Assembly: GCA_027943335.1 (NCBI GenBank)
Contig: BSBK01006429.1
Coordinates: forward strand, 186,001-250,000
Reading direction: 5' to 3'
Length of the DNA stretch: 64,000 bases
Source of the DNA: Chamaecyparis obtusa
Lineage: Eukaryota; Streptophyta; Pinopsida; Cupressales; Cupressaceae
Positions 1-10,544 of this stretch are shown one piece after another. The notes under the pieces were generated by a model. It had not been told where the DNA came from and did not search any database. It was given only the letters and a program-made list of their open reading frames with translations. Position numbers and translations under genes: made by a program. Each line of letters opens with the position of its first letter. Positions within the stretch are counted from its first letter, which is position 1.

Positions 1-781
1 TCATCAATCATACTTATCACTTTCATAAAGCACTCTATACTTATACAAAATCTGCCATCTAGTCGCCTCTCAAAATACTTCACAAAACATAATAATTACA
101 TATGCATATAATCAACATAGAGTTGGGGATCATATATTACCAAAATGTCTAAAATATACCATATCCAACTAACTTAGCATTTTTCCATATCAACTAACCT
201 TGCCCCAATCATCACAACTGCTTATGTGCCCTGTTACACTGATTCTCTATCTTTGCATACCTTCACAACATTGTATCACATTGATTTAATCACCAAAATA
301 CATGTGACCTTAACTAAAGCTCCTAAATATCCAAAAATGCCTTCTACCAACTTCACAAGCCATAATACATCATACATTATCATCTCTAACCAGAATTGTA
401 ACACAATATACTATTTCCCTAATTATGTACTTCGTCATTTTCATGACTGTGACTCTAGTACCAAAACTCTCTGCATGCGATCACTCTAGCATAAATGTTT
501 CCATAAATGAAAACCCTCAAGTGATCCCTAGTGTTCCAAAAAAATTACTTGCCAACATTTTCTTCTACTTTCTAAACTATTTCTTAGGAGAAGGTAACAT
601 AACATTACACTAGGACATCCCAGTTGCATTGCAAATCACTAGATGTTATAACATACAACCAGAAGTAGAAAAAACCAAAGAATAATGGGGTTAATTCAAC
701 ATATTTTCATGATAAATGTAGAGTAGAATGAGAAGTAAATGAGAAATTATTAATAAATATCAATACACAATTTATTTTTTA
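1..781. other. No gene recognised
   Basis: This stretch is AT-rich, and C/T-rich on the plus strand. Only short open frames occur and none has a recognisable motif. It is probably degenerate repeat sequence to the left of the element C coding remnant. No LTR boundary, PBS or tRNA-like block could be placed in it. Confidence 0.5.
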
Positions 782-1477
782 GTTGAAAATGATGAATTTT
801 TTGTAGAGGTTGTTGAACCAAGGACATCATTTATGATGCCCATAGAGTATGAAATAGATTTTGGTCTATTGGAGAGGTATGTAGTTGAGACAATGAAGAG
901 CTCACAAGATCCAAAGGGGAATATATTTGGTATATATGATGAAAAGAGTATGGAATTGCAGGTTAAATTGAACAAACAATCAATGTAGGGAAAAGTAATC
1001 AAAGAAATCGAGGAATTGGAAGGAACAAATGGTTTTACCAATAAGGAAGTGGTAGCAGAAAGGATGAAGCATGAAGAAAAGAGGAAAAAGGAATTAGATG
1101 ATAAAGAACCTATCAATTTTTATGATCAAGAAAAGTCCTCTCCACGATATATTACATTTAACCAAAGAGCAACTAGAAGTACAGTTAAGGAGACTGTCAA
1201 TATGATAGAGAAGAAGAAAGAAGAGAGAAAAATAGAGGCAACTACTCCTAAGGCTACTAATTCTAAATTAGAGAAGCCTAAATCTGATTTGGCATTGAAT
1301 AATGGTAATTTGGAATCACCACTATTTGTGTATGTGTGTGGGGAAGATGTAAGATTCACCCCTAAATCCAAATTCCCAAAGGAGAGATCCAATTTGATCA
1401 ACCAAGATGTTGATGCACAATTGAATCAATCTATGAAGAATATGAAAGAGAGAGAGAAACCCTATACTTCCCTATAG
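782..1477 (+). pseudogene. Element C ORF remnant, 5' part
   Basis: This is a continuous plus-strand frame of about 230 codons, broken by a single TAG (at about 986), with no ATG that clearly marks its start. The product is rich in Lys and Glu (clusters such as EEKRKKELDD) and has no reverse transcriptase, integrase or protease motif. It lies upstream of a copia-type 3' end (polypurine tract and LTR at 12.8-13.9 kb) once the nested elements A and B are removed. I read it as the first visible part of a long, pol-less ORF of element C. Function is unknown. Its charged, coiled-coil-like composition resembles the C-terminal parts of ORFs F, G and H. Confidence 0.45.
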
Positions 1478-2437
1478 TTGGATTAAGTTTGAAATCTCAA
1501 ATAATTGAAGTGAAAATACTAACCTTGAATTAGGGTAGATCTAGAAAATGCTAAATTTTGGCTTCTATATGAACTTTCTGAAGATTCTATCACTTGTTCT
1601 AGACTGGAAATGTCGAGGTGGACAAAACCAAGAGATATTTTCTCCAAATTCACACAGGTCAACTTTGACCTTTTAAAAGGTTAAAGACCACATTATTTAT
1701 TTGAAGTCCCATTCTGATTTTGTTCTTGAAGGAAGATCACACCACCATGATGGCTAGATCTAGGGTTTGAATGATAGATAGATCTTGAATGCTTGAGCCA
1801 AATCCCTTCAATAGCTTGAATGATTGAATCCTTGATCTTCAATGGAGAACTTTGATGGAGAAGAGGACTTGAATGCTTCCTTGAAAATTCTTGGGAGATG
1901 CTTTCTTGACCTTGCTTGAAAGATTGAGTGCTTGATGCATGAATGAGATGGAGAAAATGAGAGACGAAGGCCTCCTTTTATAGTGATCTAGGGAACACTC
2001 CTCTAGATAGGCCACCTTGGAGAATTAAATCCCAATTAGGTCCTCACCTTTAGAAAATATACCTTGATTAAATACCATTAAAGGATTTACCGTTTTGAAG
2101 CCTGAAACAGCCAACCCAAAGGCGGAGAAACAATTATCCCGAAAGCCAAACTGTCGAAGATGACAATTTGAAATTTTGGTGGGAAGAGGTCAAGGTCAAG
2201 GTCAACCCTGACCTAGTCAATGTCAAGGTCATCCCTGACCTAGTTAGGTTCAAGGTCGACATTGACCTCAAACCCTAATTTTGGCAGGATTTACAGCAGA
2301 GGTTCTAGAAGATGCTAGAAACTGGGAAATTGATGTCTGAATAGGACTAGATGTCTAGGATAGATAGAAAATCCTTTGTTTGATGTAATGAAGGACTAGG
2401 AGGTCTCATTTCTGAACCCTACCTAGAAAATGGAGCC
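1478..2437. other. Non-coding segment interrupting the element C ORF
   Basis: Nearly 1 kb with no supported coding sequence lies between two charged ORF fragments that read in the same frame number. It contains many CTTGA/TTGAATG repeats and the GGTCAA array described separately. It may be an inserted repeat, but I found no clear terminal repeats or target-site duplication. Confidence 0.35.
2187..2270. repeat. GGTCAA/TTGACC tandem and inverted micro-repeat
   Basis: GTCAAGGTCAACCCTGACC and close variants occur as two or more units of about 35 bases. GGTCAA words and their complement TTGACC alternate, so the stretch can fold on itself. No coding function is visible. Confidence 0.6.
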
Positions 2438-4400
2438 ATGAAAGAGGAAAAATCAAGAAAATTCCCTAAGACCTTAACCCTAATTTCACCTAGAATGAAG
2501 AAATCAAGTGCAGAGAAGAAGTGGAAAGTGGGGAGAAAGAAAAATACATGCAAAGGTCCAATCAAGGCACCAATCATGACCCTAAACCACTTAATTAGAG
2601 GGCTAAATGCTCTTAACATGGAAGTTCTTCCATTTTAAGATGATACAGGCACTTGAACCAGAATGAAAATGAAGGCTAAGACAAAAGGGCCATCTAAGAG
2701 GAGATCACATGATTATGATGAGGCCACTAAATCTAGTGATTCTAAGAAAAGGTTGAGGAAAGAAGGAACTAAGGTGTCCAAGGTGGTGATTCAAAAATTA
2801 CTTCATAAAATTATCATTGGTAATCCATTTATTTTAATTGAGAATTGAAGAAGGTGTGATTCAATACTTGTATAAATATAATGGGGATTTAGTGAAAATC
2901 AAAGGTAAAGTCCCCGATGATCTATTCAATAAACTTGAGGAGAGAAGACTAAGAGATTTGGAAGAGGATAAAAGGATAAGGGAAGGGGTAGTTAAAAATG
3001 ATGAGAGGTGGAAATTACTTGAGAAAGTGAAGAGAAAGTTATAGTTGAAGAAAATAATTAATATCATAATGAGTGGAAGAGCTTATGAAACCATAAAAGA
3101 AACAAAAGATGTAGTTGAAAAGATGCTTTTGGATGATAGGAATGAGGAGAGAGTCACTCATGTGGAAAGAAAATGTAACAAACCAAAATTCATTTCACCT
3201 ATAAAGGATCATGATTTCTACATTTCTTGATAACCTATCACATTTACCACTTCAGAAGGAGAAGTTGAAGACATTCCTAGTGTTGACAATTTTAAGACCA
3301 CCATGACTGAATCAAAGATAAATAATATAATGGGAGAAAATGAGAAAGAAGAGGAGAAACAAGATGGAATGAATAATGCACATGTGATGGATGATGTCAC
3401 AAATAAATAGAATCAACAACAAGATGCACTTGGTATAGATCAAGGATTACCTGATGTGAAAATAGGTGAGTAGCAAGAAGACATAACTCAAGACCAATGT
3501 AATGTTGATATGTAGGAGGTAGAATAGAGGAAGGAAGACTAAGTCAGTTTTGAAGAACATGATGTGGTGAGAGCCACTATTGAGCTTTCATTTGGATATG
3601 AAAAGCCAAATTTGAATATGAAAGACTTTTATGTGATGACATGGGAGAAAGACATGGCTATATAAAAAATTTCTCATGCCAAAGAATAAGAAAGGAATAT
3701 ACAATCAAATGAGAAGGGAGGTAGGTTAATGACAAGGGAAAATAACATAATGTGAAAAGTTATGCTAGTACAAAAGGTTGAACTAGATCAACCAATATAT
3801 AGTCAATTGGAAGGGATATTTGATGCTTTTGATAATCATTAGATGATTATTAGGAGAAATTTTAACTTGTAAAATTCCAGAGTGAGTATGCAAAAATAGA
3901 TATAATCAGCTTTGTGCAATAGTGTCTAAATATAAAAATTCACTAGATGTTGTAATAAAGTATTTGAACAATGCATTATCTATGGGAGCTAAAGTTTATC
4001 AAAATTGCATCAACTATTCCATTCATGTGGCTGATTTGGCCAAGATAATTAAGGAGAGTCAAGAACAACTAGGACTCATGTAAGGAAAGTTTGATCACCT
4101 AGTGAACTTACATATGATCATATGTCTAAAGTCAGGAAGTTAAATGACAAATTCAAGACATTGGAGAAAGAGAGGAACAAAATGAGGAACAAATTCTCAT
4201 AATTGTTAGGACTTAACATCTTAAAATGGTTAAAAGTGAAGGGAGGGCACAATGAAGCAGTAAAAGGATATGCACACTTGAACCTACAAGACCTTACGAA
4301 GGCTAAGATATCATCTTATGCTATATTTTGGAAGATCTAGATAGAAAAAAGTCTTAGGAAGACATGGGATATGGATTTTGTAGCTCTTAGGAGCAATTTT
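2438..4400 (+). pseudogene. Element C ORF remnant, 3' part
   Basis: A highly charged ORF remnant runs over several frames with many in-frame TAG codons. The best open pieces are 2438-2638, 2663-2848, 2838-3044 and 3045-3230, and an acidic Lys/Glu-rich stretch continues to about 3540. A further segment near 3980-4140 reads as a helical, coiled-coil-like sequence. No pol domain is seen anywhere. After it, 4400-4551 has the appearance of a copia 3' untranslated region (a 'gatgtcaacaaggga' type sequence) that resumes at 12714 on the other side of element B. I infer a non-autonomous copia-like element. The function of the protein is unknown. Confidence 0.45.
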
Positions 4401-4551
4401 TAGAAATTTTAAAGCTTTTGTAAGTATGTTAAGCACTTTTATATATATCTGGAAGATATCGGCTTTTGGTAGAATATTTTTGGTTTTTGGATTTGAGCCT
4501 TTGGAATTGATGTCAACAAGGGAGAGATGTGAGTGAAAAATGATATATCAA

Positions 4552-5227
4552 TGACACAAAGGGAGGATGTGGAGAGGGGTCAAAGGCACACCCTAATCAG
4601 ATCCACCTTGTAGAGATCACATGACGAAGTAACAACACACAAAAGTGAGAGAGAGAATTCAGAAACTTTCATATATTATCTTCAATTGATTCATACATGC
4701 TGGGCTGTAAGGCCTTCCTGATTTAGGCCATATATTAAAATCAAGTACAAAAGTCCTCCAACATGCAAGGATCTTCCAACAATCTCTAATCTTCTAGCTT
4801 TATTCATTTTCTCCCACTTCCTTCCAAAACTCTAACCAAACAACTACATTTATACAAGAGGCTACCAAACAAGTCAGCCTTCAAATCCACCATCAACAAA
4901 AGGAACAACCAGATCTAGGTCCACACACTTCCCAATGATAGATACAATCATTAAATCTACTACCAGTAATAAATGCACGAGTCAACCTCAACAAAAATCT
5001 AAAATAAACAACTCATTTAAGAAAGGATAACTGAGCACCAGACAAGAAACACTAAGCACCATTGAAATAACCAAGCGATAGAGAGATAAACGGCCAACAC
5101 CAGTGAACAAAGGAAACCAAGAAACACCAAACCAACTCAGTCAAAGAAGGAACCAAACAACATAGATAACTTCAAACATATTTTTGGTGACACAAGATTT
5201 CCATGGACCCAAGATTCTCCTGCATCA
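4552..5227 (-). repeat. Element B 3' LTR
   Basis: The left copy of a 676-bp direct repeat whose partner is 12034-12708. It starts TGACACAAAG on the plus strand and ends TGCATCA, so it keeps TG...CA ends. It is flanked on the left by the TSD ATCAA. The divergence from the partner is far greater than that between the LTRs of nested element A, so B is much older. Confidence 0.9.
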
Positions 5228-5237
5228 AACACCTATG
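5228..5237 (-). other. Element B tail and left TSD of element A
   Basis: Ten bases of element B lie between its 3' LTR and element A. Positions 5233-5237 (CTATG) are the left target-site duplication of element A, repeated exactly at 8375-8379. Confidence 0.9.
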
Positions 5238-5661
5238 TGTTATTTTATGATCAATTGCAAATGTAATGGCATTTATCATATTGTCTATCTTTTCCAAATG
5301 CATCGATCTCTTTGTACTTATACAAGACAATAAGAAGAGACATGTCTTTTAAAGAGACATGTCTATTTATTAATCTTTATTAATTTATTTAAATAGCAAT
5401 TATTATTAATATATATAATTATTATTATATGTCTCATAATAATAAATATCAACTTATATTAATAATAATAAATATTAATTTATATTGTCATAATATTAAT
5501 TATATGTATATATCACAATATGATAATAATCCACTTATATAAATTATATGAATATATATATAATAATTATAATACATATTATTATTATTACATATATATC
5601 AATGTGTACTTGATAATTCAATAACAATGATTTTATCTGAACGAAGCTACATTCCTTAACA
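5238..5661 (-). repeat. Element A 3' LTR
   Basis: A 424-bp LTR beginning TGTTATTTTATG and ending CCTTAACA on the plus strand. It is very AT-rich, with many AATAAT/TATATA runs. It contains the inverted repeat AGACATGTCT at about 5338-5365. It matches 7951-8374 at all but one base. Confidence 0.97.
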
Positions 5662-5683
5662 CTCCCTCTTAGTTAGAGAAGAC
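5662..5683 (-). other. Element A polypurine tract region
   Basis: Read on the minus strand this stretch ends AAGAGGGAG immediately before the 3' LTR start TGTTAAGG. This is the expected place and composition for the plus-strand primer of reverse transcription. Confidence 0.7.
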
Positions 5684-5727
5684 AAAATCAGTATATATTT
5701 TACATTAACTCAATAATATCAATAATT

Positions 5728-6300
5728 GTGATCTGATTCAACATCACACGATGTCTATCACAATATGAGAAAATGGTGATTTGTTTCAACATCGTAGGAT
5801 GTATATCACCTTTAGTGACCATGATTTCAACCTCACATGTTGCCTATCACTTTTAATAACTATGATCTATTTCAGCATCCTCATGATGACTATCACAGTA
5901 TGAAATTAATCCACCACGCAAGAATTCTTAATCATGATCTGTTTCAGCCATCGCATGGTCTATCATGATCAATAATTGTGATCTGTTTCAGCGTCACATG
6001 ACGACTATCACAATATAAGTACCGGTGATCTGTTTCAGCGTCACACGACGACTATCACCTTCAATATTTGTGATCTGTTTCAGTGTCACATGATGACTAT
6101 CACAATAGCTAGGTACCGGTGATCTATTTCAATGTCACATGACGACTATCACCTTCAGTACTGTGATCTATTTCAGCATCACATGATGACTATCACAGTA
6201 CACGATTATGGTCATTTTAAGAAACTCAATCCACCATGTAATAATTCATTTATCATGATCTATTTCAGCCTTCTCATAAGGTCTATCATGATAAAAGAAA
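5728..6300. repeat. Tandem array of about 11 imperfect units with GTGAT...ATCAC ends
   Basis: About eleven imperfect units of roughly 40-55 bp (some with longer tails) repeat the theme GTGATCTGTTTCAGC, then TCACATGACGACTATCAC. Within most units the outer bases GTGAT and ATCAC, or ATCATGAT in the variant units, are inverted repeats, so each can form a small hairpin. Adjacent units often alternate in their linkers (ACCGGTGATC versus AATATTTGTGATC). The array lies just inside the 3' LTR of element A. There are no conserved-repeat/unique-spacer pairs as in a CRISPR array. Confidence 0.8.
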
Positions 6301-7270
6301 GTTATTGTAAGATCATCACCTCACAATAACATCAAAAATACAAGTGATAATCATTTGGAAGTCGTCACTTCCTCATGATTTACATAGGGCCCAACAGGCC
6401 TTAAAAGATTTCATTAGTATAATAATCAATTAAATTAAGTTTACCTCAGAAGTGTATCACCTTCATTAGTGAACTCCCTCTCAATCAATATGATCGAGAC
6501 TGTCACAAGTTGACTAAACCTTCTACTCCCTCTGAAGCTCAATTTCATTGACTTCCTTTTTTTATGTTTCAAATATTTCATTTCGTAAGGTGAGCCCATA
6601 CAGTAAATATCATTGAAGAATCCATCTCTCTATGGTCCAAAGGTTTTACACACTATGACAACCTTCAATCTAATTGAATCTTCCTTCAAGAAGTTATGAT
6701 TTTAGATCCGATTGTAGGATTTTAATTTCCTTTTCAAAAAATACAATTTATATACGATCTCTATATGATGCATATTTAATAAATGCATTAATTAAATTAT
6801 TAATAAACTGAAATCAAAATTATACATATATATTAGTGATACTCATCTCTTAATATATGGATCCATTGATCGAAGGTGGAAGACTTGTATTGTCTATTAT
6901 CTCTGCACTAGAGCACAATCTCCTCCGAACTTAAGGTCATGTACAATTACTATCTTTTATGTCATCTTACAGGTACATATACGTCTGTAGTTATGTACAC
7001 CCAGGTCAAACAAAGTTACAGTCTGACCATGACGTCTCTCTATTTCCAAATTCAAACAAAATATTCTCTAATTGGACTCTTCTCGGTTGTGACCGAGAAT
7101 CTTCATGCTCCAACCAGACTGTCATCTTTTTCTTTTTGATTTGCCACTCTTGCAACATGAGATTTCTCAAGGGTGATGGTTTTTAATGTATTCATATCTT
7201 CACGTTCGCAACTTGTTCCTCTCACAAACTATTCTTCTGAAACTATCACCTTCGAATATGAATCTACTCC
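6301..7270. other. Element A interior, non-coding
   Basis: No coding sequence is recognised on either strand. Several CTCCCTCT-type tracts lie at about 6460-6540. A perfect 8-bp-arm hairpin TTCTCGGT/ACCGAGAA lies at 7080-7098. Short open frames at 6939-7186 have no recognisable motif. Confidence 0.5.
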
Positions 7271-7492
7271 TTCGTAATTAAATAACCCTACCAATATAAG
7301 GTTCTCGGCCTTCAAGGCTGTCCAAAATACTGCTATAGATGCTATCATGTCGCATCAATCTCTCTCCTAGAGAACTCCCAAGCGATTTAAATGTCTGTGT
7401 TCTGAAGCTAAGGATTGAATCCAATTGACCTGAGGTGACAATGTCATCCAGTCTCTCGCTCGTGCTGCCTACAGTTTGCTTCCGCACTTCAA
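7271..7492 (-). other. Probable captured 3' UTR downstream of the DYW fragment
   Basis: This segment follows the native DYW stop codon on the minus strand. It is visibly richer in CG dinucleotides than the surrounding decayed retroelement DNA, as expected for recently captured genic sequence. An open frame overlapping it (7278-7511) starts inside the DYW codons in another phase and has no recognisable motif. I treat it as transduced untranslated sequence. Confidence 0.45.
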
Positions 7493-7879
7493 TCACCAAT
7501 AATCCGAACATGAACAGAGACCATCCTTGAAGTGATGGAACCGATTGGCATCTCTAACAACTATTTCTCGCCCAATAATTTTGGAGATGAACTTTGTAGC
7601 AGTGTGGCAATCACCGCACACACGAAGGTTCTTGACAATACGGATGGGGGTCCCAAAGGGGATGCTAATGAGCCCAAACGCAATGGTAAGTCTCGCACTG
7701 TGATGCAATAGAATAGATTCCTTCAACTCATCCTCCACATCATGCAAGACAAAGTTTGTGTCTGGTACATATCCTGCCCCCTTTAATTGCATTCTCAACT
7801 TCTCCAACATCGCATAAATCTTTTCTGTCTGTGGGTGTGATTTATCTCTTGCTACAAATGCATGTATTTTGTTCTTCAC
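7493..7879 (-). CDS. Captured DYW deaminase-like domain of a plant PPR protein (fragment)
   Basis: This 128-codon open frame matches the C-terminal DYW domain of plant PPR RNA-editing factors. It begins (E)VKNKIHAF, continues through GYVPDTNFVLHDVEDE, RIVKNLRVCGDCHTATKFIS and DANRFHHFKDG, and ends CSCSDYW followed by the native TGA. DYW domains are zinc-dependent cytidine deaminase-like modules that edit organelle transcripts. The CxxC zinc ligands are present (Cys88, Cys91), as is His60 of the HxE motif. The catalytic Glu is replaced by Ala (HSA at residues 60-62, codon GCG at 7694-7696), so the domain should be deaminase-dead. There are no PPR repeats, no E domain and no ATG: the frame opens after TAA at 7907-7909, and the first codon given here is GTG. 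It has no internal stop. It lies 58 bp from the PBS on the element's sense strand. Confidence 0.93.
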   Translation of the reverse strand: MKNKIHAFVARDKSHPQTEKIYAMLEKLRMQLKGAGYVPDTNFVLHDVEDELKESILLHHSARLTIAFGLISIPFGTPIRIVKNLRVCGDCHTATKFISKIIGREIVVRDANRFHHFKDGLCSCSDYW

Positions 7880-7937
7880 CTCTGTTATTTTAGAATCTTT
7901 ATGAGATTATCAAATTCTTTTATACATTTGCAAACTT

Positions 7938-7950
7938 GGTTCTGATACCA
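7938..7950 (-). other. Element A primer-binding site (initiator tRNA-Met)
   Basis: On the minus strand it reads TGGTATCAGAACC directly after the 5' LTR end (7951). This is close to the TGGTATCAGAGC primer site used by many plant LTR elements. It fixes the element's orientation as minus. Confidence 0.85.
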
Positions 7951-8374
7951 TGTTATTTTATGATCAATTGCAAATGTAATGGCATTTATCATATTGTCTA
8001 TCTTTTCCAAATGCATCGATCTCTTTGTACTTATACAAGACAATAAGAAGAGACATGTCTTTTAAAGAGACATGTCTATTTATTAATCTTTATTAATTTA
8101 TTTAAATAGAAATTATTATTAATATATATAATTATTATTATATGTCTCATAATAATAAATATCAACTTATATTAATAATAATAAATATTAATTTATATTG
8201 TCATAATATTAATTATATGTATATATCACAATATGATAATAATCCACTTATATAAATTATATGAATATATATATAATAATTATAATACATATTATTATTA
8301 TTACATATATATCAATGTGTACTTGATAATTCAATAACAATGATTTTATCTGAACGAAGCTACATTCCTTAACA
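7951..8374 (-). repeat. Element A 5' LTR
   Basis: The 424-bp partner of 5238-5661, with one difference. It ends CCTTAACA, followed directly by the TSD CTATG at 8375-8379. The near-identity indicates recent insertion compared with every other LTR pair in the window. Confidence 0.97.
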
Positions 8375-8407
8375 CTATGGTTATTTGAAAATGATTCTTT
8401 GAATCAT

Positions 8408-8736
8408 GAAGAAGGTACAATTTGAGCTACATCCAACTCTGATTGTGAAATCCAAGAACTATCTTAAATTGGTCTATTTTTCTACTTCACTAGATATTCC
8501 ATATATTGTTTTCCTCTTGTACTTATGCCAATTCTTTGCTCCAAAATCTGCTCGACTTCTTCTATATGTTTCTTAAAATAATCCATCGGTATTGTCATGT
8601 CTTCATCAAGTTCATGGTACTCATATAAATCAGAAATGTTGAATATAGGTGATATATCCATGTCATTAGTTAACTCAATCTCATATGCATTTCCACTATC
8701 AAATTTATTCAAAATCTTGCAAGGGCCAAACTTCAT
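8408..8736 (-). pseudogene. Element B integrase C-terminus and chromodomain
   Basis: The minus-strand reading starts [20 protein letters not shown] and continues [15 protein letters not shown], which is the GPY/F-like integrase tail of chromoviruses. A chromodomain follows: the end of the open frame, QYMEYLVK, continues after a stop as KNRPI, stop, DSSWISQSEL. Chromodomains of this type target integration to methylated histone in heterochromatin. Two in-frame stops lie in the chromodomain, one at the expected Trp position (YLVKW to YLVK-stop, TGG to TAG). It is directly downstream of the integrase core and lies between that and the 3' non-coding end. Confidence 0.88.
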
Positions 8737-8738
8737 TT

Positions 8739-9884
8739 TCAGCTTCCCATATGTTCCAATAGGAAATCAGCCTCTCTTCTTGAATGAACCATTACTTCAT
8801 CACTGACTACAAAATTCTTATGTCTTCTTGATCTATCAACTATGTCTTTGTATTTTTGATTACTTATTTCCAACTTATGTTTCACATCTTCATGCAAAGT
8901 CTTCATGTACTCAACAAATTTTACTCCTTCAACACTTCTCTTTCTTTCATTAGCAATATCCCTCAAATCTGATATACCTCTCACTTGAATGCCATTTACA
9001 ATCTCAAAAGGTGTTTTTCTAGTACTCCTATTCACTAAATTATTGTATGAAAATTCTTCTCATGTGGACACAGAATCCCAATTACTCAGTGTGTCTCCAA
9101 CTAAACATCTCAAAAGATTTACCAAACTTCTATTCACAACTTATGTCTGTCCATTGGTCAGTGGGTGAAATGTAGAACTATATTTTAAGTCGGTGGCAAA
9201 CTTTCTCCAAATGGCCTTCCAAAAGTATCCAACAAATTTATTGTCTCAATCAGAGATAATACTCGTCGGTAATCCATGCAATCTGACAATTTCCATAAAG
9301 AAAATATCTTCTATATGTACTGCATCTGATGTCTTTCTACAAGGTATAAAAGGTTCCATTTTAGAAAATCTATCCACAACAACAAATATGGAATCATTAC
9401 CTCTCACTATCTTTGGTAAGCCAAGAATAAAATCCATACTGATGTTAATCCCAGGTTTCGTAGGAACAAAAATTAGTGTATACAATCTAGTATTCTGACT
9501 TACTCCTTTTGCAACTTGATAAATTCCACAACTTTTCACACATTTCTGAACATCTTTATACAACTATGGCCAAAATTATTTCTCCTTAAGAAAATTTAAT
9601 GTTTGATTAACACTAAAATGTCCATCCAAACCACTACTATGTTTCTCCTTTATCAAATTCATTCTCATTGGTCCTCTTAGTATACACAAATGAATACCTT
9701 TAAAAAATGTACCTTCTTGAATAAAATATTCTTCCCATTTAGTACTCGATTGGTCTTGAATAGGTGCTCTGCACTTTCTCCACAGGTCAGAAAAATTAGG
9801 ATCAAATTCATAAGAATCTCTCATGTCATCAAAGCCAAGAACTTCAATTTTCATCTTAGTCATCAAAGATCTCCTTCTACTCAA
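8739..9884 (-). pseudogene. Element B integrase core
   Basis: A Ty3/Gypsy integrase spread over three minus-strand open pieces (9576-9884, 9246-9563, 8739-9035). The zinc-binding region reads HSSGLDGHFSVNQTL and then CVKSCGIYQ, where the last ligand Cys is changed to Tyr. The catalytic core shows ISMDFILGLPK (first Asp) and SIISD (second Asp). At the expected catalytic Glu (GQTxVVNRSL) the codon is a TAA stop. The tail includes VDRSRRHKNF and [12 protein letters not shown], typical of chromoviral integrases. It cannot be functional. Confidence 0.88.
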
Positions 9885-10544
9885 TGCATTAGCAACTCAG
9901 TTAGTGACTCCACTCTTATGCTTTATCACAAATGTATAACTCTATAAATACACAACCCATTTCAAATGTCTATGATTCAAATTATTCTGACAACCCAAAT
10001 ACTGTAAATCCTTATGATTGGTATACAACACAAATTCACTTAGTATCAAATAATGTATCCATTTATTTAGTGCTTGAACAATAACATATAATTCTTGATC
10101 ATACACAAGATTTTATTTTTGCATCATTCAACTTTTCACTAAAGAAAGCAAAATGTTTACCTTCTTGACTCAATACAACTCCTATTGCAGTTCCACACTT
10201 GCATCACATTCCACTTGAAATACCTTATTAAAATCAGGCAATGCCAACATAGGCAATTCAACAACCTTCTGCTTCAGAGTCTCAAAACTTTTATCAGCTC
10301 CATGTGTCCACTTCAATTCTCTTTTATCTCCAATCATAGTATCAGTCATAGCATTACAAATTGACTTGAAATTCCTAATGAAATTTTGGTAAAAACTTGC
10401 CAAAACATTAAATGATCTTATCTCACTAGAATTCTCAAGTGTAGGCCAATTAAAAATAGCTTCAACATTCTGAGGATCCATTTTTAAACCATCAGCGGAA
10501 ATGAAAAATCCCAATACACAATCTCCTCTTTCATGAAAGAACAC
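9885..10544 (-). pseudogene. Element B RT end and RNase H
   Basis: The minus-strand frame 10182-10544 reads through the RT connection ([20 protein letters not shown], then FNWPTLENSSEIRSF) to FQVECDASVELQ, which holds the first RNase H Asp. A frameshifted continuation over 9890-10180 gives EFVLYTNHKDLQYLG, then KHKSGVTN and ANALSRRRSL. These correspond to the standard Ty3 RNase H end that leads into integrase (Asp changed to Asn at the second site). Stops and at least one frameshift make it inactive. Confidence 0.85.

Larger units (their letters stand above)
5238..8374 (-). mobile_element. Element A: young non-autonomous LTR retrotransposon carrying a PPR-DYW fragment
   Basis: A complete 3,137-bp element on the minus strand. 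LTRs 5238-5661 and 7951-8374 are each 424 bp and differ at a single position (C versus A in the AAATAG(C/A)AATT context). A perfect 5-bp TSD, CTATG, flanks it. The PBS at 7938-7950 reads TGGTATCAGAACC on the minus strand, next to the LTR. A purine-rich tract lies at 5662-5683 on the other side. The 2.29-kb interior has no gag, protease, RT, RNase H or integrase. It holds a DYW-domain open frame on the element's sense strand, about 1 kb of non-coding sequence and an array of about 45-bp units. I infer a recently moved element, mobilised in trans, that transduced a host PPR gene fragment. Confidence 0.95.

Noticed and set aside
5728..6300. CRISPR-like array
   Set aside because: Units are imperfect and contiguous with no constant-repeat/unique-spacer structure, and they lie inside a plant LTR element.
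7278..7511. Separate 77-codon minus-strand gene
   Set aside because: It overlaps the end of the DYW frame in another phase and has no motif; probably captured 3' UTR.
7493..7879. A functional host PPR gene
   Set aside because: No PPR repeats, no ATG, catalytic Glu missing, and the fragment is enclosed between LTRs with a TSD.
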